Assembly (NCBI GenBank): GCA_947174235.1
Contig: CAMWID010000008.1
Span: 1-63,392, forward strand
Origin: an uncultured Porphyromonadaceae bacterium
Lineage (GTDB): Bacteria > Bacteroidota > Bacteroidia > Bacteroidales > Muribaculaceae
Direction: 5' to 3'
DNA: 63,392 nt
The position numbers and the translations under genes are program-made. Shown piece after piece: positions 1-8,663 of the stretch; the stretch's first letter is position 1, and each line of letters starts with the position of its first letter. The notes under the pieces are model-generated. The model searched no databases. It had not been told where the DNA came from and worked only from the letters and a program-made list of their open reading frames with translations.

Positions 1-144
1 GTTGTTCGGACGCTGCTGGTAGCCTCCCTGGTTGCGGTTCTGGTAGCCGTTGTTCGGACGCTGCTGGTAGCCTCCCTGGTTGCGGTTCTGGTAGCCGTTG
101 TTCAGACGCTGCTGGTAACCGTTGTTCGGACGCTGCTGATAATT
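1..144. repeat. 48-bp coding tandem repeat with 24-bp half units
   Basis: Bases 1-48 and 49-96 are identical copies of a 48-bp unit. Each unit is two related 24-bp halves ending in TGGTAGCC. Two further 24-bp half units follow at 97-120 and 121-144 with a few changes. The period is a multiple of three, so copy-number changes would keep the reading frame of the repeat-rich protein. The array may continue beyond the left edge. Confidence 0.9.
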
Positions 145-546
145 GTTCTGCCTCGGCTGATAACCCTGACGGGGCTGATAGCCCTGACGCGGCTGATAGC
201 CACCCTCCGCGTTCTGCTGGTATGTGCCTTCTGCAGATGATTCGGTTTTATCCCCTTCCCCTTCGGCTGCGGGACGCTGCTGGTAAGGCTGCTGGTAAGA
301 GGGACGGTCATAATGGTTGTTGAAATTGTTTCGGTTGTAGCCCTGGGGACGCTGCTGATAGCCGTAAGGACGCTGCTGATAACCTTGACGGTCACCGTAT
401 GATGTACGGTTGAACTGCGGACGTTCTCCTCCCTGGTGGTCATCGTTAGGATAATTTACCTTCTCATAGCGGTTTTCCGTATCTCCGCTTTCTGATGCGG
501 GAGAGACGCCGATTCTCGGGCGTTTGGGTTTCTTTTCTGATTCCAT
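1..546 (-). CDS. Disordered Gln/Asn/Tyr/Arg-rich repeat protein, N-terminal part, truncated by window edge
   Basis: The frame opens at ATG 546 and stays open to base 1, giving 182 residues without a stop. It begins MESEKKPKRPRIGVSP and soon becomes repeats built on GYQQRP, GYQPRQ and GYQNRNQG, rich in Gln, Asn, Tyr, Arg and Gly, so it should be disordered and may bind RNA. No folded domain is visible in this part. In Bacteroidales, tails of this kind are found on the N terminus of some RsuA/RluB-type pseudouridine synthases; that is a possibility only, since the catalytic part would lie outside the window. A promoter at 740-771 implies a leader of about 190 nt. The coding frame is clear; the product is not. 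Confidence 0.6.
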   Translation of the reverse strand, partial: MESEKKPKRPRIGVSPASESGDTENRYEKVNYPNDDHQGGERPQFNRTSYGDRQGYQQRPYGYQQRPQGYNRNNFNNHYDRPSYQQPYQQRPAAEGEGDKTESSAEGTYQQNAEGGYQPRQGYQPRQGYQPRQNNYQQRPNNGYQQRLNNGYQNRNQGGYQQRPNNGYQNRNQGGYQQRPNN

Positions 547-739
547 CTTAGCAAAATTCTGTTTTCTTACATAGTCTTTATATGCCCTCACGGCGCAAGA
601 CTTCAGAAAGGGTTATTGATTTTTGTTGTTTTGAGTTTTTGAGTGGTTTTATAAATTAATTATTTATGTGTCAATTAATTAAAATAAACGACATCAAAAT
701 ATCACTGGCAACGGAACGATATTGCCGCCACCGATGCTG

Positions 740-771
740 CAAAATTAATAAAAAATTCTGTCTCACACAAT
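740..771 (-). promoter_or_regulatory. Promoter of the repeat-rich protein
   Basis: On the minus strand the -7 box TAATTTTG (747 to 740) follows TTG (770 to 768) with a 20-bp spacer, close to the Bacteroidota consensus TTTG-N19-21-TAnnTTTG. Transcription would start near 733, leaving a leader of about 190 nt before the ATG at 546. I see no recognised riboswitch in that leader. The promoter lies just beyond the adk terminator. Confidence 0.6.
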
Positions 772-779
772 ATTTTACT

Positions 780-824
780 CCGTATAAATCTCTTTTTTAG
801 TAACTAAAAAAGAGATTTATACGG
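780..824. terminator. Long perfect hairpin after adk
   Basis: A 21-bp perfect stem (780-800 with 804-824) encloses a 3-nt loop. It lies 34 bp after the adk stop codon. The stem contains runs of T and A, but no clear U-tract follows it on the adk strand, so termination or mRNA 3'-end protection is inferred from position and stability. Confidence 0.75.
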
Positions 825-857
825 CAGCATATCATTCTGTCCGAGACATTGTAATTG

Positions 858-1448
858 TCATTTGCGGCACGCGCCTGTTTTTTCTTCAAGACCTTTTGCG
901 ATTGAAGCGAAAATCTCATCAACCACGCCGCTGCCGTTGATCGGCATATACTTACCCTCCTTGTGATAGTAGTCGCGGAGCGGGGAAGTCTGGCTGTGGT
1001 AAACCTCAAGACGTTTCTTGATAGTCTCAAGATTGTCATCTGCACGCCCGGTTTCCTTACCTCTGTTGAGCATCCGCTCCACCAGCTCGTCTTCAGGCAC
1101 CTCGAGGCCAACTACGGCATGGAGGTCTGTACCACGTTTCTGAAGAAGACCTTTGAGAGCCTCCGCCTGGGGGATAGTGCGGGGAAAACCGTCAAAAATG
1201 ACACCTTTCTTACCCTTTGCCTCCTTTTCGAGGACTTCGTCAAGGATGCTGATCATGAGTTCATCCGGGATAAGCTGCCCCTGAGAAATATATCCCTGAG
1301 CAATCTTTCCGAGTTCCGTGCCGCGCTTAATATGGTCGCGCAACACCTCTCCGGTGGAAATGTGGTGAAGCCCGTATTCATCGATCAGTTTTGCACTCTG
1401 GGTGCCTTTGCCACTACCGGGGGCACCAAAAAGAACGAGATTCAACAT
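858..1448 (-). CDS. adk: Adenylate kinase
   Basis: Cytosolic enzyme converting ATP + AMP to 2 ADP. The 196-residue protein starts MLNLVLFGAPGSGKGT, with the P-loop at residues 8-16. It also carries the AMP-binding HISTGEVLRD segment and the FDGFPRT motif. It has a short lid, and I see no zinc-binding cysteines there. Length matches the Bacteroidota enzyme. It lies 136 bp downstream of hpt in the same direction, a purine-metabolism pairing common in this phylum. No separate promoter is evident between them, although a hairpin at 1510-1541 may reduce read-through. A 21-bp hairpin follows the stop. Confidence 0.97.
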   Translation of the reverse strand: MLNLVLFGAPGSGKGTQSAKLIDEYGLHHISTGEVLRDHIKRGTELGKIAQGYISQGQLIPDELMISILDEVLEKEAKGKKGVIFDGFPRTIPQAEALKGLLQKRGTDLHAVVGLEVPEDELVERMLNRGKETGRADDNLETIKKRLEVYHSQTSPLRDYYHKEGKYMPINGSGVVDEIFASIAKGLEEKTGACRK

Positions 1449-1509
1449 AATTGTCTTTTATTGAGTAATTGATTTAGGTCGTCGCAATTATTTTTGTTTG
1501 CCGACAAGA

Positions 1510-1541
1510 GCATTTCCCATTTGAAAGCAAACGGGAAATGC
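1510..1541. terminator. Hairpin between hpt and adk
   Basis: A 14-bp stem (1510-1523 with 1528-1541, one G-U pair) has a 4-nt loop. It lies between hpt and adk, which run the same way. There is no strong U-tract, so it could be a partial terminator or an mRNA processing and stability element that sets the hpt to adk ratio. Confidence 0.55.
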
Positions 1542-1584
1542 CTTATTTACAGTTCCTGTTTTTGAGATTGAGAAAGATGTGGTA

Positions 1585-2133
1585 TCAGTCTTCCACAACA
1601 TATATATCCTTCAGGTTGCGCACCTTTCCGTCAAGGTCAAGTCCATACCCGATGATAAATTTAGGCGGTATCTCGAATGCCACATAATCGGGACGGAAAC
1701 CGGTCTTGCTGCTTTCCGGTTTATGAAGCAGTGTGGCGAAACGCACTGATTCCGGATTCCTCTTCTTAAGATCCGCCACCATGCACGACGCCGTCAGACC
1801 GGTGTCGACGATATCCTCGATGATCACTACATTCCTGCCGTCGATATCCTCGGTCAGACCGATGAGCTGCTTCACGCACCCGGTCGACGACATACCGTCA
1901 TAACTTTTGTAACGCACGAACGAAACGGTGCAGTCATTGATTCCCGCCTCACGTATAAGGTCTGCCGCGAACACGAAAGCTCCGTTGAGCACACATAGAA
2001 ACAACGGTTTCTTGCCCTCAAGATCTTTCCGGATCTCCGACGCCACCCGTTTCACCTGCTTCTCGATCTCATCTCTTGTCAGATACGGCACAAACGTCAG
2101 GCCGTCGACTACCACTTTGTTTTTATTTTCCAT
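1585..2133 (-). CDS. hpt: Hypoxanthine phosphoribosyltransferase
   Basis: Purine salvage enzyme that joins hypoxanthine (often also guanine) to PRPP, giving IMP or GMP. The 182-residue protein has the type I PRPP-binding motif [14 protein letters not shown] at residues 102-115, preceded by the [12 protein letters not shown] and [10 protein letters not shown] segments. Length and motif order fit the Hpt family. It has its own strong promoter at 2238-2269, which overlaps the space next to the stop of the preceding gene, with a leader near 98 nt. adk follows downstream. Confidence 0.96.
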   Translation of the reverse strand: MENKNKVVVDGLTFVPYLTRDEIEKQVKRVASEIRKDLEGKKPLFLCVLNGAFVFAADLIREAGINDCTVSFVRYKSYDGMSSTGCVKQLIGLTEDIDGRNVVIIEDIVDTGLTASCMVADLKKRNPESVRFATLLHKPESSKTGFRPDYVAFEIPPKFIIGYGLDLDGKVRNLKDIYVVED

Positions 2134-2237
2134 CGGTATATATTATGGGCGGAACCTGTTTTGCCCTGAGGCAAGAACCCGGATACTCCAAAATCCTCGG
2201 TTCCGCACTTTCTGATTTTGGACAACAGGCTCTTAGG

Positions 2238-2269
2238 CAAAATTAATAATTTGAAACGGATTGTGCAAA
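2238..2269 (-). promoter_or_regulatory. Promoter of hpt-adk
   Basis: A full match to the Bacteroidota promoter on the minus strand: TTTG (2269 to 2266), a 20-bp spacer, then TAATTTTG (2245 to 2238). The predicted start is near 2231, about 98 nt upstream of the hpt ATG. Confidence 0.75.
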
Positions 2270-2278
2270 TTCAAATTG

Positions 2279-3403
2279 TCACAGACGTACTTTTTTACCA
2301 CCGATGATATAAAGACCTTTCGGAAGTGACGATATCTGCTCCTCGCTCGCGTCATCATAAAGAAGCACGCCTGTCATGGTGTATACTGATTTCTTTACAG
2401 CCTCTACCTCAGCTCCTATCTCGTCTACTCCGGAAAGGAAGGCATCGTGGGTCTTGACACATTTCATCTCGTCGGAATACCATCCCGGCACCCTTATATA
2501 CGCTGTATTGGCGGGAATATAGTCAAGTCCCTGCGCTTTTATGAAACCGAGTGAGCCGTCTTTGCATCTTCCCAACACTCGCATGGTCTCCGGATTGTAA
2601 GCGATACGGTTGATATGTCCTGCCACGTCACAGTTGAAATACTGACCGACAAGCTTGTTGCCGCTAACGGCGGAGCCTTTCCCTCCGACATTTAGACGGT
2701 TGTCTGACGAACTTGTTCCGACACATTCCACCACTACAGGAGTCGCGGCGGGGACAGTGCCGTCTATCTCTGTAAGCTCGACTATCGATTCGCCGACGTT
2801 GCTCACATAGTACATCTTCACGCCTTCGGAATATGCCGAGAACGGGAAGTCGGCATATATAGTGGTATAAAGCCCCCCTCCCGCATCAACATCGGGATAT
2901 GCGCCGAAGAAATTGTCGCTGTCCGCCTCTACAGGAAGCACATACCATTTACGATAGTCTCCGGTACAATTGGTTGACATCGAGCCGTAATCCCTGTTAA
3001 GAGTGTTGCCGTCTCCGAGGTAACGGGTGGCTTTGCCGTTTGTGCCGTAAGCCATATAGAGAGTCTGACCGTTTGCCGAACCGTTCTCACGGATTCTCAG
3101 ATAATGTCCGATTATCTGATAAATTCCGGTGCCTTGTGCGGTAAGCTGATATTCATCACCTACATGATCAATATAAAAGATACTCGCCGGATCATGGCTT
3201 ACATCTTCAAAGATTCGCCACAGGCGTATTGCCTGAAGATCGGCTGTGGTAGCCACAATGTCGATACTGCCGCGGTTGTCAATGACGGAGGCATATCGGT
3301 TTGTCTTGTAATTCTCCACACGGTAATATCCGTCTCCCTCAAGATTGGCGAAAACAGGCAATGTGGATACTGCTGCAACTATAAGCGTAAAAATTTTCTT
3401 CAT
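2279..3403 (-). CDS. Secreted protein with lectin-like N-terminal region and C-terminal sorting-type tail
   Basis: The 374-residue protein begins with a signal peptide (MKKIFTLIVAAVS, likely cleaved after VFA). Residues about 20-150 have the pattern of a beta-trefoil (ricin-type) or similar carbohydrate-binding fold, with GYYRVENYKTNRY, LWRIF and YLRIRENG. No catalytic motif is recognised. The last 40 residues contain VYTMTGVLL and end LPKGLYIIGGKKVRL, the pattern of type IX secretion tails or the related tail common on Bacteroidales secreted proteins. It lies downstream of the OmpA/lipoprotein pair but is separated from it by a hairpin. Function unknown. Confidence 0.8.
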   Translation of the reverse strand: MKKIFTLIVAAVSTLPVFANLEGDGYYRVENYKTNRYASVIDNRGSIDIVATTADLQAIRLWRIFEDVSHDPASIFYIDHVGDEYQLTAQGTGIYQIIGHYLRIRENGSANGQTLYMAYGTNGKATRYLGDGNTLNRDYGSMSTNCTGDYRKWYVLPVEADSDNFFGAYPDVDAGGGLYTTIYADFPFSAYSEGVKMYYVSNVGESIVELTEIDGTVPAATPVVVECVGTSSSDNRLNVGGKGSAVSGNKLVGQYFNCDVAGHINRIAYNPETMRVLGRCKDGSLGFIKAQGLDYIPANTAYIRVPGWYSDEMKCVKTHDAFLSGVDEIGAEVEAVKKSVYTMTGVLLYDDASEEQISSLPKGLYIIGGKKVRL

Positions 3404-3462
3404 ATGTAAGTGGAATTTTATCTGACAAAGATTGTCAACTGACAGTTAGTATTTTACAAACG

Positions 3463-3503
3463 AATTGGTCATACCGGAGCGATTTTCTCCGATATGACCA
3501 ATT
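3463..3503. terminator. Hairpin after the OmpA gene
   Basis: A 17-bp stem with one mismatch (3463-3479 with 3487-3503) and a 7-nt loop lies 53 bp after the stop of the OmpA-type gene on its downstream side. No U-tract follows. It probably ends the lipoprotein-OmpA transcript before the secreted-protein gene. Confidence 0.6.
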
Positions 3504-3555
3504 ACATAACGTCAATATTTGTCAATTATTTCACACAATGTGAAAAACGTTGATA

Positions 3556-4731
3556 TTATTCAGCGATACAGATTGCCACGCGGTTCTGTACAGGATCTGC
3601 ATAAGGCTGATCTTCTACTGAACCCATGCTCTTCACTGTAAGACGTGATGCGGCGATGCCGTATTTTGTCTTGAGTGCCTGAGCTACAGCTTCAGCACGC
3701 TTGGCGGCAAGACGGAGGTTGTACTGTTTTGTGCCTGTACCCTTGTCTGCATAACCTGTGATAGTCACGGTTGCATTGGGATGCTCCTGAAGATAATCGG
3801 CAACTGCTGCAACCTTTGTCATCTCCTGAGTGCTTACGATAGCTTTGTTGATCTTGAAGAAGACATCGCGGCGGAATACCTGTGCCTCTTTCTGAACGGG
3901 CTGCTCAACAGCTGCGGGAACCTCTACGATCTTCTCCACAACTCTTTCGATAACACGGGGTTCCGGTTCTTCAATCACGCGGGTGCGTGTCTCATATTTA
4001 GGGCCGAAAGCGTATTTTACACCTACAAGACCGTTGAAATACCAGTCTGTGTTGGAACCTTTCTTTGAGTTGTAGTTATCGCTGAGGGAGTTTGCCATAA
4101 GTTCTATTCCGAGCTGCAGACGGTCGGTGACGTTGAAGTTGACGTCAACACCGAACTGACCGAGGAAACGTACTACAGAGCCGTCCCATACATTTGCAAG
4201 AGCGTTGCCGTTCGCACCCCAGATGATACCGTAAGCCTGATCAAGGAAAGATCCGTCGGGAGCGGTGGGACGCTGAGCGTTGAGAGCCTTGTTTACGTCA
4301 TTTGCCTCATCATTGTTGAAGCCGATGTTCATGCCGAGACCTGCGATGAGGTTAACCTCTACAAGACGATTGGGATTGAAACCGCCGATAAGGTTTGTCA
4401 TGTCGACAACCGCATCGAGAGTGGGAGCCACATAGTTCCATTTCCAACGTGCGTCGTCCTGACCCTGAAGCTTCAGGATACCCTTGCTCTGCCAGCCGTT
4501 GACAGCGAGGCGCATACCGATATAAGGATTGAACTTATACCCTACGGCGAGCTGGGCATTCGGGCTGAGGAGCTTGCCGAAGCCACCCTCGCCGAGAGTC
4601 TCCTGCATGCCGAACTGCGCCTGACCGTACCAGTGGGGCTTGAAAACATATTCGGTGACTGTTTCCTGAGCGTTGGCACAGAGACCACCGAGCAAGAGAG
4701 ATGCAGTCAAAAGAATTTTATTGAGTTTCAT
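3556..4731 (-). CDS. OmpA family outer-membrane protein
   Basis: I start it at ATG 4731 (MKLNKILLTASLLLGG), which gives a clean signal peptide ending CANA; an upstream ATG at 4773 would add 14 hydrophilic residues. The 391-residue protein has an N-terminal outer-membrane beta-barrel (residues about 22-240), a linker rich in Glu, Pro and Val, and a C-terminal OmpA peptidoglycan-binding domain from about residue 280. That domain shows VFFKINKAIVS, TVTITGYADKGTG and the usual NLRLAAKRAEAVAQAL helix. It should anchor the outer membrane to the cell wall. It lies about 50 bp downstream of the large lipoprotein gene and probably shares its transcript. Confidence 0.92.
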   Translation of the reverse strand: MKLNKILLTASLLLGGLCANAQETVTEYVFKPHWYGQAQFGMQETLGEGGFGKLLSPNAQLAVGYKFNPYIGMRLAVNGWQSKGILKLQGQDDARWKWNYVAPTLDAVVDMTNLIGGFNPNRLVEVNLIAGLGMNIGFNNDEANDVNKALNAQRPTAPDGSFLDQAYGIIWGANGNALANVWDGSVVRFLGQFGVDVNFNVTDRLQLGIELMANSLSDNYNSKKGSNTDWYFNGLVGVKYAFGPKYETRTRVIEEPEPRVIERVVEKIVEVPAAVEQPVQKEAQVFRRDVFFKINKAIVSTQEMTKVAAVADYLQEHPNATVTITGYADKGTGTKQYNLRLAAKRAEAVAQALKTKYGIAASRLTVKSMGSVEDQPYADPVQNRVAICIAE

Positions 4732-4781
4732 TTTATTTTTTTCTTTTTGGGTTCTGTAATTATGAATTAACACTCAGTTTA

Positions 4782-6998
4782 TCACTTCGCGATACGTACA
4801 TAGAAGTTGCGTGCGGATATGTATCCTCTGTAGTCAAGGGCTGTGTAAACCACCTTGTAAGTATGACCTGCCTTCATGCCGTTGGCGCCACCTACAGGGA
4901 GATAAACTTTCTGCTGACGACCTTCAAGCACTGTATTCAGATACTCTGCGTTGCTGTTGATAGCGTTTACATCAGAACCGTCTGTGAGATCTTCCACTAC
5001 TGCAACATATTTCTTGTATGCGGGAGCGAGAAGTTCGCCGTTGTAAGATGTAAGGAACATCGTGATGGCGTCACCTGTACCGGGTGTGAATACTGAAGGA
5101 TCGCTTTCTACATTTGAGAAGTGGTGGAGATCACCGTTGCCGTCCCTGTATGCTGCATAAACCTGCATGTAAGCGTTGGGATCGTCAAGGATGCTGTTGA
5201 CTTTCTGTGCAACCTTGTTGTAGAGATCGATGAGGCGGTTGATACCGTCGCCGAGACGACCGTTGAGCTCGTTGTTGATCTCATCCTTCACGCTCTGGAT
5301 CTTGTCGGAGATCTGAGTGTTGATACCATCAAGCTGCTCGTTGATATCCATGATGATCTGACGGAGCTGAGTAGTAACCTGAGACTGGATCTGAGACACA
5401 AAGCTGTCGTCACCCTCACCATTGACAGCTTCTACGATGCTGTTTACAAGATCATTGAGAGCAGTGTCATTGTCACCGGGAACAGCGATCTTGTCACCGT
5501 CATAACCCAAAGTAATTGTTTGGTTGACATAGCCGACAACCTGACCTGCATTATCTGGATTCTTGTATACAGGAACATTCTTCAACTCAATCTGTATCGT
5601 TGTCGCGTCTACCTTGAACTCAACATCGCTGAGATCAATTTTATAGTCATCAGGATTAAGACCATCAATCTTCAACTCGAAATTAACCTTGTCGAATACA
5701 CGGTTAACATATTCCTGGATATGACCGATCTGCGGGAGACGACGGTCAGGAACATAACCTTCAGGATCGAAAGAGAAGCCCAGAGGATGATATGTCACAG
5801 CTCCGATCGCATAACGGGTATAGATAGAACGGAGTTTGAGGCAATTGAACTCTACTTCTTCCTTTGTAGCTGCGCCTGCCTGAGCGCCATCTGTAACAGT
5901 GCCGCCTGCAGAAACATAATGATCATTGCCGTTTTCGTCTTTCACCACATCAACCTTTCCGATCACAAGACCATCAGGAGCCTGATTCCACGGGGTAGCC
6001 TCATACGTAAAGGAATTCTTAACCTCCGGAGTGAAAGAAAGAGCCAATGCGGGGATTCTGTTGTTAAACTGCTTGTAGATTGCCTCTGCAAGATTGGCGA
6101 GATCGCTCTTTGACGGGCTGTTGATGAAATCTTTTGCAGTTTCTTTCAGACGGTCGTCGATGTCGAGATTGATCTCCTCAATATCCTCGGCGGATGCAGA
6201 AACCTCAATTCTATAGAAACCGTTTCCGGCACGGGTATACCCGAAATTGATCAGATGGTCATCATCCTTGACAGCCTTGAGTGTTGCGCTGTGGGCGAGC
6301 ATATGTGTGCCGTTGCTTGTCCAAAGTTTGATATCAAGACCGTTTATAACTTCCTCAGGAATGTTGGAAGGGTTGATAGTGACATAGATCTCGCCAAGAC
6401 GGTCAATATCCTTAAGTTCTGTACCGGCGTTGAACGCTTCACCTTTTATGGCAGTGCCGGCAAGATAATCGTCAAGTGCCTCCTGAGCCCCTTTGTCACC
6501 ATATACATAAGAGGTGTCGTCAATTCTCGGATAGGCTACCGTATGATCTGACTTATAGTGATAGTTGGCGAGAAGTGTGCTCTGAATACCCAACGGAAGA
6601 TTTATCGTACCGAAAGCGGGGTTATACACTTCCTGGATCTCCACATTTGTGATAAGGCTGATAACCATCTCGTCAATGTATGTCTGGAGACCCTCAGCAT
6701 AATTCTTATTATTCTGGATTAAATCTTCAAGATACTTCTGATTTTCAGTAGTCAGAAGACCTGCGCCGAGAAGGGCGTTAAGTTTATCCTTCACTACCTC
6801 AAGATCCGCAGCGGCAGCGTAATCGCCGGCGTCCTGCTTTTTCTGAAGTTCCGCATCAATCAACTTTATCAAGCTTGACAAAGTCTGCTGGTTCTCGATG
6901 GGATCGACGTAGCTGTCGTCCTTACAAGAAGTGAACGTGCCGACACCACCGGTGGCAACGGTGAGCAACAGCAAGCCGTTGATTAGTTTTCTATTCAT
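4782..6998 (-). CDS. Large surface lipoprotein with coiled-coil segments
   Basis: The 738-residue protein has a lipoprotein signal peptide with Cys25 in TFTSC. The next residues, KDD, resemble the acidic lipoprotein export signal that sends Bacteroidota lipoproteins to the outer face of the cell. Residues about 40-115 and 535-625 are strongly amphipathic helices (QIQSQVTTQLRQIIMDINEQ in the second) and probably form coiled coils; the middle looks beta-rich. No enzyme motif is visible. Upstream is a strong promoter with a leader near 190 nt. The OmpA gene follows directly. A surface structural or adhesion role is plausible but unproven, and I do not recognise the family by name. Confidence 0.8.
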   Translation of the reverse strand: MNRKLINGLLLLTVATGGVGTFTSCKDDSYVDPIENQQTLSSLIKLIDAELQKKQDAGDYAAAADLEVVKDKLNALLGAGLLTTENQKYLEDLIQNNKNYAEGLQTYIDEMVISLITNVEIQEVYNPAFGTINLPLGIQSTLLANYHYKSDHTVAYPRIDDTSYVYGDKGAQEALDDYLAGTAIKGEAFNAGTELKDIDRLGEIYVTINPSNIPEEVINGLDIKLWTSNGTHMLAHSATLKAVKDDDHLINFGYTRAGNGFYRIEVSASAEDIEEINLDIDDRLKETAKDFINSPSKSDLANLAEAIYKQFNNRIPALALSFTPEVKNSFTYEATPWNQAPDGLVIGKVDVVKDENGNDHYVSAGGTVTDGAQAGAATKEEVEFNCLKLRSIYTRYAIGAVTYHPLGFSFDPEGYVPDRRLPQIGHIQEYVNRVFDKVNFELKIDGLNPDDYKIDLSDVEFKVDATTIQIELKNVPVYKNPDNAGQVVGYVNQTITLGYDGDKIAVPGDNDTALNDLVNSIVEAVNGEGDDSFVSQIQSQVTTQLRQIIMDINEQLDGINTQISDKIQSVKDEINNELNGRLGDGINRLIDLYNKVAQKVNSILDDPNAYMQVYAAYRDGNGDLHHFSNVESDPSVFTPGTGDAITMFLTSYNGELLAPAYKKYVAVVEDLTDGSDVNAINSNAEYLNTVLEGRQQKVYLPVGGANGMKAGHTYKVVYTALDYRGYISARNFYVRIAK

Positions 6999-7192
6999 TC
7001 CTTAATAGATTTGAATTGATTAATATTTTGTTTGTTTTTGTTCTCGTTAGACATAGCCGCATTGAACTGATACCGGTCACCCGGTTGTTTTCAATTTACT
7101 ATATTGTTTCTAAGCGAATTACACTCGTGGAATAAGACAAAAAAGCTGCAATACAGAGGCAGCAGTATACGGCTGCACACTGAATTTCACCA

Positions 7193-7224
7193 CAAAGGTA
7201 AGACTCTTTATTAAATCTAACAAA
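7193..7224 (-). promoter_or_regulatory. Promoter of the lipoprotein-OmpA pair
   Basis: A full consensus match on the minus strand: TTTG (7224 to 7221), a 20-bp spacer, then TACCTTTG (7200 to 7193). The start would be near 7186, giving a leader of about 188 nt before ATG 6998. The rest of the 6999-7467 gap is AT-rich. On the plus strand TAATTTTG at 7336-7343 could be the -7 box for the gene at 7468, but it lacks a good -33 box. Confidence 0.75.
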
Positions 7225-7467
7225 TTTTTGGAAAAAAATATTTCAAGAAACAGATTTTTTCTTAAATTTCCGTATTTTTTACCAATAAATGTCATAAAGA
7301 ACAATCCACAACAATCTCTATTCCAATTTTTTTACTAATTTTGCATCCGCTAAGCGTTTTTTGCGTTTATATGATGTAATGATTCCGCTCTTCCCGGAGT
7401 CTCTTTTACGGGGATCATTCCCCCATTGACGCTCATGTCTGAATATTTTTCAAAATTATCCATAGTT

Positions 7468-8571
7468 ATGAAAAAAAGTTTCCTCGCTATATTTGCTCTC
7501 GCGGCTACTGCCGGATGTTATTCTATCGCCGATGCCCAGAACGTATCCAGGTTCCGCAATACCTATATAGTAAAAGAGAAAAAAGAGATATCTGTCCCCG
7601 ACTCCGCAGGTCAACGCTCTAAGTTTGGGAAAAACTATATGGCTGCGTTGAATCCGAAGCCCATGGAGGGGTTTGCCGACTGGTGCCGGACGAACCACGT
7701 GTTTGACAATCTTGAGGCAGCCGTAACTGTCGGCACCGGCGGTCTCGGCTTCGAGCTCGCCACTCCGGTCACAAATTGGACACGCATACGCGCGGGCGTG
7801 GAATGGATACCTTCGTTCCATCTCCCTCTCACTTTCGACATTTCTTCCATGAACAACGAGGGGGAGACCACAGATATAAGCCATATACAGGAAATGGTTT
7901 ACGACATGACAGGACTTGAGATGGACGACGAGGTGAAAATGACAGCTAAACCGAATATGCTGAATTTTAAATTCCTGGTAGACGTGTTTCCCTTTCAGGA
8001 GAACCGCCACTGGCATTTCACCGCCGGTTTCTATGTCGGCTCCTCTGTGGCGGGACGCGCTGTAAACAAACGCAACCAGATGACTACCCTCGTAGCTCTA
8101 AACCTGTATAACCGGGCATATGATTATTTCTTGAGCGTGGAAGACATCTATGACGTACCGCTTGGAGGAGGCAACTATCTCGATCCTGATCAGGTGCTGG
8201 AGCTTCAGGAAAAATTCAGAGAGTACGGCAGGGCGGGTATACATATCGGCGATTTCAAAGACGGAAAGCCTTATATAATGGAGCCGTCGAAAGACGGATA
8301 CGTGAGAGCGAAGGCAAAAACAAATATTTTCAAGCCTTATCTCGGATTCGGATACAGCGGCGCGCTTGACAAACAGCAAAGATGGAATGTCGGCGTAGAG
8401 GCGGGAGTGCTTTTCTGGGGTGGCGCGCCCCAGGTTATCCTGCACGACGGAGTGAACATGAACAAGGATCTTACGCACGTGCGCGGTAAGGTGGGCGACT
8501 ATCTCGATTTCATGAAAGCTCTCCCCGTTTATCCATTGGTCAATTTCAAGATATCGTATTCTTTCTTCTGA
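7468..8571 (+). CDS. Outer-membrane beta-barrel protein, uncharacterised
   Basis: I choose ATG 7468 (MKKSFLAIFALAATAG) rather than 7426, because it places the signal peptide at the N terminus. The 367-residue protein alternates polar and hydrophobic residues in long stretches, with the aromatic motifs typical of outer-membrane strands. It ends VNFKISYSFF, a C-terminal phenylalanine as in many outer-membrane barrels. No named family is recognised. It lies 96 bp upstream of the PorE-like lipoprotein in the same direction, so the two may act together in the envelope, unless the palindrome at 8664-8693 terminates transcription between them. Confidence 0.75.
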   Translation: MKKSFLAIFALAATAGCYSIADAQNVSRFRNTYIVKEKKEISVPDSAGQRSKFGKNYMAALNPKPMEGFADWCRTNHVFDNLEAAVTVGTGGLGFELATPVTNWTRIRAGVEWIPSFHLPLTFDISSMNNEGETTDISHIQEMVYDMTGLEMDDEVKMTAKPNMLNFKFLVDVFPFQENRHWHFTAGFYVGSSVAGRAVNKRNQMTTLVALNLYNRAYDYFLSVEDIYDVPLGGGNYLDPDQVLELQEKFREYGRAGIHIGDFKDGKPYIMEPSKDGYVRAKAKTNIFKPYLGFGYSGALDKQQRWNVGVEAGVLFWGGAPQVILHDGVNMNKDLTHVRGKVGDYLDFMKALPVYPLVNFKISYSFF

Positions 8572-8595
8572 CCAGCCGTATGAATTATGAATTAT

Positions 8596-8619
8596 GCATT
8601 TTGCATTTTGCATTTTGCA
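8596..8619. repeat. 7-bp tandem repeat (GCATTTT, three copies)
   Basis: Three exact copies of GCATTTT lie at 8596-8616, followed by a partial copy, 50 bp before the ATG of the PorE-like gene. Each unit contains TTTG across the junction, the second half of a Bacteroidota -7 box. Copy-number change would alter the spacing of any promoter here. No complete promoter is seen. Confidence 0.7.
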
Positions 8620-8663
8620 ACAGCGGCACCTGTATAATATACAGTCAGAAGCAAACGTTTAAT

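Noticed and set aside
5121..6113. 330-codon frame antisense to the surface lipoprotein
   Set aside because: Its hydrophobic, Val/Ile/Asp-rich sequence mirrors the codons of the lipoprotein. The lipoprotein frame has a signal peptide and continuous structure.
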